The notes under the pieces: generated by a model
What the model was told of the DNA's origin: nothing
The model's database searches: none
What the model saw: only the letters and a program-made list of their open reading frames with translations
Position numbers and translations under genes: made by a program
Origin: Corynebacterium minutissimum
Lineage (GTDB): Bacteria; Actinomycetota; Actinomycetes; Mycobacteriales; Mycobacteriaceae
NCBI RefSeq assembly: GCF_000988205.1
Contig: NZ_LAYQ01000023.1
Span: forward strand, 62,001-126,000
Direction of reading: 5' to 3'
Length of the DNA stretch: 64,000 bases
Shown here: piece after piece, positions 48,785-60,816 of the stretch
How positions within the stretch are numbered: the first letter of the stretch is position 1
How the letters are laid out: each line of letters starts with the position of its first letter

Positions 48785-48846
48785 CATTATCAAAAAATTA
48801 TTTGATTTTGCTCAAGACACTTCTTTAGCGCGCTAAGCTGGTGGGC

Positions 48847-50513
48847 ATGACTACGCAACCTTCTGATGTTGAGATCGCTCAAGCCCACCAGCTCGAACCC
48901 ATCACTGATATTGCCGCCCGCGCCGGTATCCCAGCGCCCGCTCTTATCCCTTATGGCAGAACAAAGCCAAAGTAAATATCACCCAAGTTGGGGATACCCC
49001 CGCCAACGGCAAGCTCGTCCTCGTTACTGGTGTCTCGCCGACTCCAGCAGGCGAGGGCAAATCCACTGTCCTTATCGGTTTGACCGATGCCCTCACGCAG
49101 CTGGGGAAGAAGGCTATCGTGGCACTGCGCGAGCCCTCCCAGGGCCCCGTCATGGGCATTAAGGGAGGTGCCGCGGGAGGCGGCTACTCCCAGGTTGTTC
49201 CCATGGAGGACATCAACCTCCATTTCACGGGTGACTTCCACGCCATCTCTGCGGCGACCAATACCTTGGCCGCCATCATCGATAACCACATCCACCAAGG
49301 CAACTCTCTCAACATCGATCCGCGTCGCATCACCTGGCAGCGCTGTATCGACGTCAACGACCGCGCGCTGCGCAATGTCGTCACCGGTCTTGGCGGCCCA
49401 GCCCACGGTGTACCGGGGGAGACCGGTTTCACCATTACCGCGGCATCCGAAATCATGGCCATCCTGGGACTCGCCACCGACTTGGCAGACCTGAAGAAGC
49501 GCCTCGGCGACATCACCGTGGGGTACACCTACGACCAGAAGCCGGTCACTGCCCGCGAGTTGGGGGCAGAAGGCGCGCTCACAGCGCTGATGCGCGATGC
49601 ACTCAACCCCAACTTGGTGCAAACTCTCGGCGGAACTCCGGCCTTCGTCCACGGCGGACCATTTGCCAACATCGCTCACGGCTGCAACACGCTTCTCGCT
49701 ACCCAGACCGCGATGCGCTTCGGCGACATCGTCCTCACTGAGGCTGGCTTCGGCGCGGATCTCGGCGGTGAGAAATTCCTCGACGTCAAGTCCCGCTTCG
49801 GTGACCTCGATGTCGCCGGTGCCGTCGTCGTGGCGACAATCCGTTCCCAGAAGTACAACGGTGGCCAGCCACGTGAGGAACTGACTACGGAAAACGTGGA
49901 AGCGTTGAAGAAGGGCGTGGTCAACCTCGAGCGCCACGTGGAGAACCTCCGCAAGTTTGGTCTGACCCCAGTGGTGGCCCTCAACCTCTTCGGCAGCGAT
50001 ACCGATGCCGAGCGCGAGTTCATGCGCCAGTGGGCGGCAGACTTTGACGTCGCGCTCGAGGAAGCAGAGGTGTGGGCCAAGGGAGGCTCCGGCGCCACCG
50101 CGCTAGCTGAGCGCCTTTTGGACAGCCTCTCCGAAGGCTCCTCTCACCAGCTTTACGATCCCGCCGATGGTATCGAGGCATCCATCGAGACCATCGCCAC
50201 GGAAATCTACCGCGCAGAACGCGTCGAGTATTCCTCCAAGGCCCTCAAGGATCTCAAGTACATCAAGGACAACGGCTGGGAGAAGTTCCCCGTCGTTATC
50301 TCTAAAACCCAGTACTCCTTCTCCGATGATCCCAGCCAGCTCGGTGCTCCGGAAGGCCACGTCCTCCACGTCCGCGAGCTGCAGCCGCGCACCGGCGCTG
50401 GTTTCATCGTTGCCCTAACCGGTGACGTCATGACCATGCCGGGCCTGCCGAAGAAGCCCGCGGCGAACAACATCGACGTTGCCGCTGACGGATCGATCTC
50501 CGGCTTGTTCTAA
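48847..50513 (+). pseudogene. fhs: Formate-tetrahydrofolate ligase, broken by a 1-base deletion
   Basis: ATP-dependent synthesis of 10-formyl-THF from formate, feeding purine and one-carbon metabolism. The ATG at 48847 is 7 bases after TAAGCT (leaderless). The frame gives 42 codons to a stop at 48975; one G added at 48959 (GGCAGAACA to GGCAGGAACA) restores ALIPYGRNKAKVNITQVGD and continues through the P-loop TPAGEGKSTVLIGL to the end at 50513. Restored length is about 555 residues, normal for the family. Later motifs REPSQGPVMGIKGGAAGGGYSQV and MTMPGLPKKPA are intact. Probably a base-calling error. Confidence 0.92.
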
Positions 50514-50540
50514 GCCTCCGTGCGGTCTACGCAGCGCAAT

Positions 50541-51344
50541 CTACGCGGTCTGGTCGGGCCACCCGGGATACTCGGGTGGCGTTCCACCAAAAGCCGGGCA
50601 GAGGTCTTGGAACGAGCACCAACCGCACAGCTTTGAAGTCTTCGGCCTAAAGTCTCCGGCCTTGCCATCGCCTTCGATTCTGGCCCAGAGCTCGCCTAGG
50701 TCGCGCTCGAAATACTCCAGTTCCTCCGGTCCCGGCGTGAGGAACATAGAGTCCAGAACCTTGAGGTACATCAGCCGCAGCTGCGTAGGGATGGTGCCGA
50801 GTAGCCGCCAGTACACCAGCGCGTAGAAATTCATTTGGAACTGCGCGTCCTGGGAATAACGGGGGAGCGGCTTCTTTCCGGTCTTATAGTCGACCACACG
50901 CACCTCGCCGGTGGGGGCGACGTCGACGCGGTCGATAAACCCGCGCACCGGCACGCCGTTGGGCAGCACGGTGTCGACGTACATTTCGCACTCGTGGGCG
51001 TCGAAACCTTGCGGGTTTTCCATCTGGAAGTAGCCCTTGATGAGCTCACGTGCTTCGACGAAGAAGTCGAGTTCTTCCTGTTCTGGGACTAATTCGCGTA
51101 GCTCGGGATCGGATTCAATCATCACTGCCCATTCGGGCTTAATCATCTTCACCGCCACCGGGTACTCCCGCTCCTCGCGGGGTAGCTGGTGCATCTTTTC
51201 CAGGACGGCGTGGACCAGCGTTCCCTTGACCTGTGCCTTCGTCTTGGGCTCGGGGAGCTTGTCGATGGCCCGGAAGCGATAGAGCAGCGGGCACTGCTTG
51301 TAATCGGAGGCGCGGGAAGGGGAGAGGGCTAGTCGTTTCGGCAT
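50541..51344 (-). CDS. RecB-like PD-(D/E)XK exonuclease
   Basis: Stand-alone nuclease of 267 residues, related to the C-terminal domain of RecB/AddB and Cas4. The active-site strand is RGFIDRVDVAPTGEVRVVDYKTGKK, with the D...DYK triad. One cysteine near the N-terminus (YKQCPLLY) and three near the C-terminus (CGWCSFQDLCP) match the four ligands of the 4Fe-4S staple known in AddB and Cas4. No helicase or Cas gene is nearby. I chose ATG 51344 (MPKRLALSPSRASDY), the family start, rather than one ten codons upstream. Confidence 0.88.
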   Translation of the reverse strand: MPKRLALSPSRASDYKQCPLLYRFRAIDKLPEPKTKAQVKGTLVHAVLEKMHQLPREEREYPVAVKMIKPEWAVMIESDPELRELVPEQEELDFFVEARELIKGYFQMENPQGFDAHECEMYVDTVLPNGVPVRGFIDRVDVAPTGEVRVVDYKTGKKPLPRYSQDAQFQMNFYALVYWRLLGTIPTQLRLMYLKVLDSMFLTPGPEELEYFERDLGELWARIEGDGKAGDFRPKTSKLCGWCSFQDLCPAFGGTPPEYPGWPDQTA

Positions 51345-51419
51345 AATGTTTCTCAGCCTAGCGCATAGGCACACACAGTCCTTCCGGCATCACCCGGCAG
51401 TCCGTGGCAAGCTGGAAGC

Positions 51420-52681
51420 ATGAGCACTACGCAAGATTTTCTCGATTTCATCGCCGCCAGCCCGTCCTCCTACCACGCGGCTGAGGAGGTAGCGCGCAGA
51501 CTCGTTGAGGCGGGTTTTAGCCGCCAGGATGAGTCCGCCGAGTGGTCAGCCGAACCGGGCGGCCACGTCATGGTCCGGGGTGGTGCGGTCATGGCATGGT
51601 TTGTCCCCGAGGGCGCGAGCCCGGACTCCGGCTTCCGGATTATCGGCTCCCATACTGATTCGCCCGGTCTTGCTCTCAAGCCCACCCCAGATTTCGACTC
51701 CGCCGGTTGGCAGCAGGTGGCCGTGGAAGTCTATGGCGGTGTGCTTCTCCACAGCTGGTTCGACCGCGAGCTCACCGTGGGCGGCCAGGTCATCACGAAG
51801 GATGGTAGCCGCCACTTGGTCAATACCGGGCCTCTCCTGCGCCTGCCTTCCTTGGCGATCCACCTCTACCGCAAGGATGAGTTCAAGCCGGATCGCCAGC
51901 GCCACATGCAGCCGGTGCTCTCCGTAGGCACTCCGGAGACGTCGGTGATGGGGGTCGTCGGCAAGCAGCTTGGCGTTGCTCCGGAAGACATTGCTTCCTT
52001 CAACCTCATTACCGCCGATGCCCAGCGTGGTGAAGTCTTTGGCGCCGGCGAAAAGCTCATCGCTGCTGGACGCATGGACAACCTCTCTTCCGTCCACGCC
52101 TCCCTGCGTGCCCTTCTCGCCGCTGCCCGCAACGCCGACTCGATTGAGCACAAGGACATCCTCGTCATGGCGGCCTTCGACCATGAAGAAGTTGGCTCCT
52201 CTTCGCGCTATGGCGCTGGTGGGCCGATTCTGGGGGATATCCTTACCCGCACCGCGCGGGCGCTCGGCGCAAACGAGGAGCAGCGCTTCCAAATGTTCGC
52301 GCGCTCCAGCTGTGTGTCGGCCGATGCCGCCCACTCCGTGCACCCGAACTACGCGGAAAAGCACGATCCCACCCACCACCCGATCATCGGCCAGGGGCCG
52401 GTGACCAAGATCAACGGCAACCAGCGCTACGCTTCCGACGCCAACACTGTGGCCCTGTGGGAATCTGCCTGCCGCCGTGCGGGCGTTCCGGTCCAGCGCT
52501 TCGTGGGAAATAACGATGTCCCGTGTGGCTCCACCATCGGGCCGATTTCTGCCACCCGTCTGGGCATCCCTACCGTTGATGTGGGAGTGCCGATGCTCTC
52601 GATGCACTCGATCCGCGAGCTGGTAGGCGAGCGCGACCAACTATGCTTGGTAACGCCCTTGAGGCATACTTGGTGGGTTAA
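51420..52681 (+). pseudogene. M18 family aminopeptidase, broken by a 1-base deletion near its end
   Basis: Zinc aminopeptidase of about 420 residues once restored. Metal-binding parts are GSHTDSPGL near residue 80, AAFDHEEVGSSSRYGAGG and the C-terminal VDVGVPMLSMHSIREL. At 52641 one base is missing (CAACTATG, probably CAACCTATG). The corrected frame reads ERDQPMLGNALEAYLVG and stops at 52681. As given, the frame instead runs on into the next gene and makes a 711-codon ORF. The ATG at 51420 is supported by the family start TTQDFLDFIAASPSSYHAAEEV. In related genomes the peptidase and methyltransferase are separate genes. Confidence 0.9.
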
Positions 52682-52718
52682 TCCTAGCCACCCAAACTAT
52701 GTGAAAGGTTCCCACGCC

Positions 52719-55168
<2,450 letters not shown>

Positions 55169-55170
55169 CC

Positions 55171-56715
55171 ATGAGCCGTGTTCTAGGAACCGAAACTGAA
55201 TATGGAATCTCCACGCCGTCCAACCCGGCGCTGTCACCGATCGTGACCTCCACCCATGCAGTTGTGGCTTATGCCGCCCTGCATACCGGTGCGCGCTCCC
55301 GCTGGGATTTTCGGGAAGAGCACCCGCTGCGCGATAGCCGCGGCTTCGATCTCAAGCGCTACCACACCGTGCCGGTGGTGGACCCGAACGCGCTGGGTGT
55401 GGCCAACGTGGTGACCGCCAATGGCGCGCGTTTCTACGTCGACCACGCCCACCCCGAATACTCCTCACCGGAGTGCACGAATGCCTGGGATGCGATGCTT
55501 TACGACGCCGCCGGTGACCTCATCCTGCGCCGTGCAGGGGAGGCCGTAGCATCGCTGACCGCGCAGGGCACGTCCGTGTTGGCCACACACGATCCCTGCC
55601 CGCCGCTGAAGTTTTACAAGAACAATGTGGACGGCAAGGGTGCTTCCTATGGCAGCCACGAGAATTACCAGTACTCTCGGGACACCGACTTCGATGATAT
55701 TGCCCAGGGGCTGATTCCTTTCTTCGTTGCCCGCCAAGTGGTCACCGGTGCCGGCCGCATGGGTGTGGGCGTCGATGGAGAGGAGCCAGGTTTCCAAATT
55801 TCGCAGCGCGCGGACTACATCGAGCAGGAAATCTCCCTAGAAACCACCCTTAACCGCGGTATCATCAACACCCGCGACGAGCCGCACGCGGTCGCCGAAG
55901 ACTTCGGCCGCCTGCACGTCATCATCGGTGACGCCACGATGTCCCACACCTCGACGCTGCTCAAGCTAGGCATGACCTCGCTAGTACTCGATGCCATCGA
56001 GAGCGGCGTGGATTTTAGTGATCTGCGCCTAGCAGAGCCGGTGGCGGAGGTGCAGCGGGTGAGCCGCGACCTTACCTTGACTCATCAGCTGGTGCTTCGC
56101 GACGGCCGCCGCCTCACCGCCCTCGACATCCTCGCCGTCTACCGCGAAAGGGTTACCGCCACCTCCGCAGCGGATGAAAAGGTACTCACCGCCTGGGACG
56201 AGGTTGTCGCGCTTCTGGCCGACAACCCGCTCAAGGCCGCCCACCTGCTGGATTGGGTAGCAAAATACCGCTTGATTAAGGGCTACCTGGACCGCGGCGT
56301 GGCGGCCGATGATCCGAAACTGGCACTCATCGATCTGCAGTACACCGACATCGATCCGGCAAAGTCCCTCTACCATGCGCTCGTGCGCAAGGGGCAGATG
56401 CGTACCTTGGTCAGCGAGGAAGAGATTGCTGCTGCAGCGGAAACGCCGCCCGCGGATACCCGCGCCTACCTGCGGGGCCATGCCACCCGGAAGTTCGGGG
56501 AGGATGTCTTGGCGGCGTCCTGGCAATCGCTGACCTTCCGCATCGGTGAGGCCGAGGGCGCCAACTCTGGTACTGCCTGCGTGGCACTCGACGACACAAA
56601 AAGGCTCGGGCAGGACGAGGTGGGCGCTCTGCTGGAATCTGCGGACAGCGCCGCCGACTTCGTTAATAGTTTGCGCCAGCTCGGGGTGCGAATCGAGTAC
56701 CCTACACTGTATTAG
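55171..56715 (+). CDS. dop: Dop, depupylase/deamidase of Pup
   Basis: Carboxylate-amine ligase-like enzyme that removes Pup from substrates, and in other genera deamidates Pup. It has 514 residues and starts 2 bases after the arc stop with MSRVLGTETEYGIS, where the ETEYG glutamates bind Mg-ATP. The catalytic Asp of Dop is expected in SRWDFREEHPLRD, and the loop after it (EEHPLRDSRGFDLKRYHTV) is the Dop-specific insertion that separates it from PafA. Because Pup here already ends in Glu, depupylation rather than deamidation should be its main job. Confidence 0.95.
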   Translation: MSRVLGTETEYGISTPSNPALSPIVTSTHAVVAYAALHTGARSRWDFREEHPLRDSRGFDLKRYHTVPVVDPNALGVANVVTANGARFYVDHAHPEYSSPECTNAWDAMLYDAAGDLILRRAGEAVASLTAQGTSVLATHDPCPPLKFYKNNVDGKGASYGSHENYQYSRDTDFDDIAQGLIPFFVARQVVTGAGRMGVGVDGEEPGFQISQRADYIEQEISLETTLNRGIINTRDEPHAVAEDFGRLHVIIGDATMSHTSTLLKLGMTSLVLDAIESGVDFSDLRLAEPVAEVQRVSRDLTLTHQLVLRDGRRLTALDILAVYRERVTATSAADEKVLTAWDEVVALLADNPLKAAHLLDWVAKYRLIKGYLDRGVAADDPKLALIDLQYTDIDPAKSLYHALVRKGQMRTLVSEEEIAAAAETPPADTRAYLRGHATRKFGEDVLAASWQSLTFRIGEAEGANSGTACVALDDTKRLGQDEVGALLESADSAADFVNSLRQLGVRIEYPTLY

Positions 56716-56751
56716 CGCAGCATTTTCCACTCGCGAAAGGAGCTCTTAAGA

Positions 56752-56943
56752 ATGAGCGGACAGCAGTCTCAGATCAACGCCGGTGGCGGCAACGGTCAAG
56801 GAGGCGACACTCCGGAGTTCGACGCCGGACAAGTCAGCATCAACAGCGCGGGTACCGATGACCTCCTCGATGAGATTGACGGCCTTTTGGAGTCCAATGC
56901 CGAGGAGTTCGTGCGCTCCTACGTCCAAAAGGGCGGCGAATAA
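56752..56943 (+). CDS. pup: Prokaryotic ubiquitin-like protein Pup, ending in Glu
   Basis: Small intrinsically disordered tag of 63 residues that is joined through its last residue to lysines of target proteins. The conserved helical half is [28 protein letters not shown]. The final residue is Glu, so no deamidation is needed before PafA can use it; mycobacterial Pup ends in Gln. The N-terminal half is Gly/Gln/Asn-rich. GAAAGGAG stands before the ATG. pafA starts 2 bases after the stop. Confidence 0.97.
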   Translation: MSGQQSQINAGGGNGQGGDTPEFDAGQVSINSAGTDDLLDEIDGLLESNAEEFVRSYVQKGGE

Positions 56944-56945
56944 AG

Positions 56946-58373
56946 GTGGAGCAGCCCTCCGATAGCGCCCCCGTTTATGCACGGCGGATTATGGGCATCG
57001 AAACCGAGTACGGCATTACTGCGAGCACAAGCGATGGACAGCGGGTGATGTCCCCGGATGAGATCGCCCGCGTGCTTTTCCGGCCCATCGTGTCGAAGTA
57101 CTCCTCCTCCAATATCTTCAGCCCCAACGCCTCCCGCCTCTACCTCGACGTGGGTTCCCACCCGGAGATCGCTACCGCGGAGTGCGATAGCTTAAGCCAG
57201 CTCATTGCCTATGAGCGCGCCGGCGATGCCATGGTCAACCGCATGGCCGTCCAGGCAGAGGAAGCTTTGGCGGACGAGGGGGAGAAGCGCGCTGTCTACT
57301 TGTTCAAGAACAATGTGGACTCTGCGGGCAATTCCTACGGCTGCCACGAGAACTACCTCATCGGCCGCCACGTGGTGCTCAAGGACCTTGGCAAAGCTCT
57401 GCTGCCATTCATGATCACCCGCCAGCTCATCTGTGGAGCAGGAATGATTAGGCCTGCCAGGGGAGAGGAACCGGCGCGTTTCGTGCTCTCCCAGCGCGCC
57501 GATCAAGTCTGGGAAGGTGTGTCCTCTGCGACGACTCGCTCGCGCCCCATCATCAATACTCGCGACGAACCGCATGGTGATTCCAAGCGTTTCCGCCGCA
57601 TGCACGTTATCGTTGGCGACTCCAACATGGCCGAACCCACGATGGCCCTCAAAGTTGGCTCCACGCTGCTCATGCTGGAGATGCTGGAAGCCGGTTTTGA
57701 GGTGCCGGCATTCTCGGTACTCGAGCCAATTAAACACATTAGGGCCATCGCGCTCGACCCCACCGGCCGCACCGAGCTTCCGCTTGAGGGAGGCGGCAGC
57801 ACCACCGCGCTCGCCGTGCAGCAGGAGCTCTGTACCGCTGCCGAGCGCTGGCTGGATCACCGCGAGGACGCAGGCACTCCGACGGTTGAGTTGGCCCGGG
57901 TCGTGGACTTGTGGAAGCGCACCCTCCAGGCCATTGACACTCAGGATTTCTCCGGCGTTGACCGCGAGATCGATTGGGTCATCAAGCGCAGCCTGCTGAA
58001 CCGCTACCGCGAGCGCCTGGGCGGGGATTGGTCGCACCCCAAGCTGGCACAGATTGACCTGACCTACCATGACATCCGTCCAGGTCGCGGCCTCTACAGC
58101 GTATTGGAGCAGCGCGGCATGGTGAAACGCTGGATCGACGATGCTGCAATCAACGCCGCAGTCGACACCGCCCCGCAGACCACCCGTGCCAAGCTGCGCG
58201 GGGAGTTTCTCGCTGTTGCCCGCGAGCTCGATGCCGCGGTAACGGTGGATTGGACGCGGATGAAGGTCAACCGGCCTGAACCGATGACCGAGGAGTTCTC
58301 CGACCCCTTTGTGTCCGAGGACCCGCGCCTAGATGGGTTGTTAGACTACATGCGTTCGCACCCAGGCTCGTAG
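56946..58373 (+). CDS. pafA: PafA, Pup-protein ligase
   Basis: Ligase that activates the C-terminal Glu of Pup with ATP and joins it to substrate lysines. It has 475 residues. The metal/ATP motif is RRIMGIETEYGIT, the catalytic Asp lies in SRLYLDVGSHPEIATAECDS, and LFKNNVDSAGNSYGCHENYL and IINTRDEPHGDSKRFRRMHVIVGDSN are shared with Dop; the Dop loop is absent. A GTG start at 56946 follows the pup stop directly, so expression is coupled. In C. glutamicum ferritin is the best known target. Confidence 0.96.
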   Translation: MEQPSDSAPVYARRIMGIETEYGITASTSDGQRVMSPDEIARVLFRPIVSKYSSSNIFSPNASRLYLDVGSHPEIATAECDSLSQLIAYERAGDAMVNRMAVQAEEALADEGEKRAVYLFKNNVDSAGNSYGCHENYLIGRHVVLKDLGKALLPFMITRQLICGAGMIRPARGEEPARFVLSQRADQVWEGVSSATTRSRPIINTRDEPHGDSKRFRRMHVIVGDSNMAEPTMALKVGSTLLMLEMLEAGFEVPAFSVLEPIKHIRAIALDPTGRTELPLEGGGSTTALAVQQELCTAAERWLDHREDAGTPTVELARVVDLWKRTLQAIDTQDFSGVDREIDWVIKRSLLNRYRERLGGDWSHPKLAQIDLTYHDIRPGRGLYSVLEQRGMVKRWIDDAAINAAVDTAPQTTRAKLRGEFLAVARELDAAVTVDWTRMKVNRPEPMTEEFSDPFVSEDPRLDGLLDYMRSHPGS

Positions 58374-58404
58374 AGCCGTAGAGCTGATCAAGGAACCTGC
58401 CACT

Positions 58405-59421
58405 ATGCCTTCAGTAGATCGCACTGCAGCCCGGACGCCGGTCAGAGACCGCGCTATCGAAAGGCTCACCAACCTCACCTTTGCCCTGCATGGGGCAGCG
58501 CACCAAGGCGGGGTTCCGGACCGCAGCGCGGCGTGGATCCGCAGCCACGTCGAGGGCTACCAGTCACGCAGCGACGAGGCCTTTCACAAGCAGCTTTCCC
58601 GCGACATCGTGACCCTGCAGCGCGCCGGTGTGCCAGTAGTACACAGCAGCGGCGCGGAAGGTTCGCTGTACCGGCTCGATCCCGAAAACTACCAGCTACC
58701 TCCCGTCGATTTCACGCCGGAGGAGGCCATGGTTCTCGGCGTAGCCGGCGGCATCGGCACTCCGGGAGGCTTAAGCGATTTCAGCCTCTCCGCGTGGACC
58801 AAGATCGCAGCCTCAGGCGCCTCCCGCGACTTGAGCGGAGCGCCGGTGTACACCGCAGTCAACGACATGACCAGGTTGAGCCCAGAGCTCGTCACTGGAG
58901 TCATCACCGCCGTGCGTGCTGGGCTGCGCATATCCTTTGATTACCACGCCACGCCCTCTGCCGAGGCGGTTCGCCGCCAGATGGATCCCTGGGGGCTGGT
59001 CAACCACCGGGATCGTGTTTATCTCGTCGGTTGGGATGTGGACCGCGAGGCTCCCCGAACTTTTCGCGCTACCCGCGTGGACAACGTCAGGCGCTCGCGC
59101 GCTGCGGCCACGCACCTCGAGCCCACTGCACCACTGCAGGATCTCGTTGTAGAGGCGCTGGAGCGGGGCGAAACGGTAAATGCAGTCCTCGAGGTTCCCG
59201 AGGGGCAGGCCGCCGAGCTTGTCGACGCCGGACGCAGGCGCGAGGATGGACTTCTAGAACTCACCAACGTACACCACGATTGGTTGGTGCGCACCGCTGC
59301 TGGCTATGCACCAGATGTCGTGGTTATCGAGCCACCCGAGGTTCGTGCCGACATCATCGCACTCCTAAGTGTCGGTGATGACCCATCATCAGCGTCTGGC
59401 GAGGAGGCCCGCCATGGTTGA
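58405..59421 (+). CDS. pafB: PafB, WYL-domain transcriptional regulator
   Basis: Subunit of PafBC, an activator of DNA-damage genes in mycobacteria. 338 residues: an N-terminal winged HTH (RAIERLTNLTFALHGAAHQGGVPDRSAAWIRSHVEGY) and a central WYL domain (ISFDYHATPSAEAVRRQMDPWGLVNHRDRVYLVGWDVDREAPRTFRATRVDNV) followed by the WCX extension. WYL domains bind nucleic acid or nucleotide ligands. Its stop overlaps the pafC start by 8 bases. Despite its name and place it is not needed for pupylation in mycobacteria. Confidence 0.93.
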   Translation: MPSVDRTAARTPVRDRAIERLTNLTFALHGAAHQGGVPDRSAAWIRSHVEGYQSRSDEAFHKQLSRDIVTLQRAGVPVVHSSGAEGSLYRLDPENYQLPPVDFTPEEAMVLGVAGGIGTPGGLSDFSLSAWTKIAASGASRDLSGAPVYTAVNDMTRLSPELVTGVITAVRAGLRISFDYHATPSAEAVRRQMDPWGLVNHRDRVYLVGWDVDREAPRTFRATRVDNVRRSRAAATHLEPTAPLQDLVVEALERGETVNAVLEVPEGQAAELVDAGRRREDGLLELTNVHHDWLVRTAAGYAPDVVVIEPPEVRADIIALLSVGDDPSSASGEEARHG

Positions 59422-60378
59422 TCAACCCGCAAGCTGCAGTCCCTTGTTCGCTCCCTCAACCTCATCCCTTACCTGCGTAACCACCCGGGGCTGACTCCGA
59501 TGGAGGCTGCCGAGGATTTAGGGATGACCCCTGCTGAGCTTAAGGATGCTATCGACCGTCTCTTCTGCTCCGGTGTGGGCCGCAATACCGAGGACCTTAT
59601 CGACTTAAGCTTTAGCTACCGCGATGGCATCGAGATCTACAACGACCAGGGCCTGACCCAGGCATTGCGCCTGACCCCAACTGAGGCCGGCGCATTGTTG
59701 CTGACGCTCGAGTCCCTTGAGGCAATGCCGGGGCTTGTCGACGTCTCCGCGGTCCACTCTGCCGCCGCGAAGCTGCGCGAGATCATGGATGAAAAGACAG
59801 CCGCCATCTATGACTCCCTGGCCACGACCGATCCCGAAGAGTCTGAGGTGCAAGCGGCGTTGGCGGGGGCCGTCGACAAGCGCCGGCAAGTGCGTTTTAC
59901 CTACTGGAGTATGTCCTCCAACCGGACGAGTGAGCGTACCGTGCATCCGGCCCGCATCTTTATCGTGGACGGCGAACCCTATTTGGTGGCCTGGGACGAG
60001 TCGGTGGGGGAGCACCGCACGTTCCGCCTTGACCGGATGAGTGATGTCGAAGTGCTCGACGCTTCCGCGACACCACATGTGCGGGAGCTGGATTTCGACC
60101 CGGACTCCCCGTTTGGTCTAGATCACACTCTCACCGCCGAGCTGGAGATTCACCAAGAATTCACCTGGCTAGCGGAACACTACGACATCACCCTTGGCGA
60201 GACCCTAGAAAATGGCCTCATAGCTGCAACGATGCCGGTCGGCTCGGAGGCGTGGTTTAGCCGTTTCGCGCTCGGCCAAGCTGATCGCATGCGGGTTGTG
60301 GGGCCGCAGAAGCTCGTTGACGCCATTTCGGAGCATAGAAAACGAGCACTGGAGCGTTATACTCAACTGCCAGACTAA
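59414..60378 (+). pseudogene. pafC: PafC, WYL-domain transcriptional regulator, broken by a 1-base deletion
   Basis: Partner of PafB. The ATG at 59414 opens MVDQP, then the frame goes to nonsense and stops within 26 codons. One C added to the CCC at 59426-59428 gives MVDQPRKLQSLVRSLNLIPYLRNHPGLTPMEAAEDLGM, the expected PafC winged helix, and continues to 60378 for about 321 residues. The WYL domain is visible in VRFTYWSMSSNRTSERTVHPARIFIVDGEPYLVAWDESVGEHRTFRLDRM. An ORF-based annotation would start it falsely near 59500. Probably a sequencing error. Confidence 0.9.
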
Positions 60379-60461
60379 GAGCTCTCCCGCGTGCACGTCG
60401 CTCAGCGTCGCGCTGTGTGAACAAACACGCTTCATCGACCAAGAAAGAAGGGGCACCCTCA

Positions 60462-60725
60462 ATGACCGTGGGACCTTTGGAAATCGGCCTTGTTGTTCTC
60501 GTGATCGTGCTGTTGTTCGGCGCTAAGAAGCTGCCGGAGCTGGCTCGCTCCATGGGCCGGTCTATGCGCATCTTCAAGTCCGAAGTCAAGGAGATGAAAG
60601 AGGAGAACAACACCTCTGAGCAGCAGGGCCAGATCGCGGGCTCCAAGCAGTCCGACGAGGACTTCTGGAACAGCCCGGAGATGCAGCCGCGCACTTCCAA
60701 GCCGGCTGACGGAAACCAGAACTAA
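60462..60725 (+). CDS. tatA: TatA, Tat translocase pore subunit
   Basis: Forms the size-fitting part of the twin-arginine translocase, which exports folded proteins. 87 residues: one membrane helix ([25 protein letters not shown], with the FGxxxLP hinge), an amphipathic helix ([20 protein letters not shown]) and a polar tail. I chose ATG 60462, with AAGGGG 9 bases upstream; the earlier in-frame ATG at 60417 adds 15 residues absent from the family. tatC follows after a large hairpin. Confidence 0.94.
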   Translation: MTVGPLEIGLVVLVIVLLFGAKKLPELARSMGRSMRIFKSEVKEMKEENNTSEQQGQIAGSKQSDEDFWNSPEMQPRTSKPADGNQN

Positions 60726-60735
60726 TAATCTTTCC

Positions 60736-60788
60736 CGGCAGGCAGACCACACTCCGAGTCCCTCGGCGTGCTGAGGCCTCGCCTGCCG
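60736..60788 (+). terminator. Large hairpin between tatA and tatC
   Basis: CGGCAGGC (60736-60743) pairs with GCCTGCCG (60781-60788); inside, CCGAG pairs with CTCGG and GAGGCCTC is itself a palindrome. TCGTGGGCTTTT follows. It looks like a partial terminator or processing site within the tat operon, which would leave more tatA than tatC message, in line with the excess of TatA in the complex. Confidence 0.55.
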
Positions 60789-60816
60789 TCGTGGGCTTTT
60801 CTGTGGAGGTCTTGCT

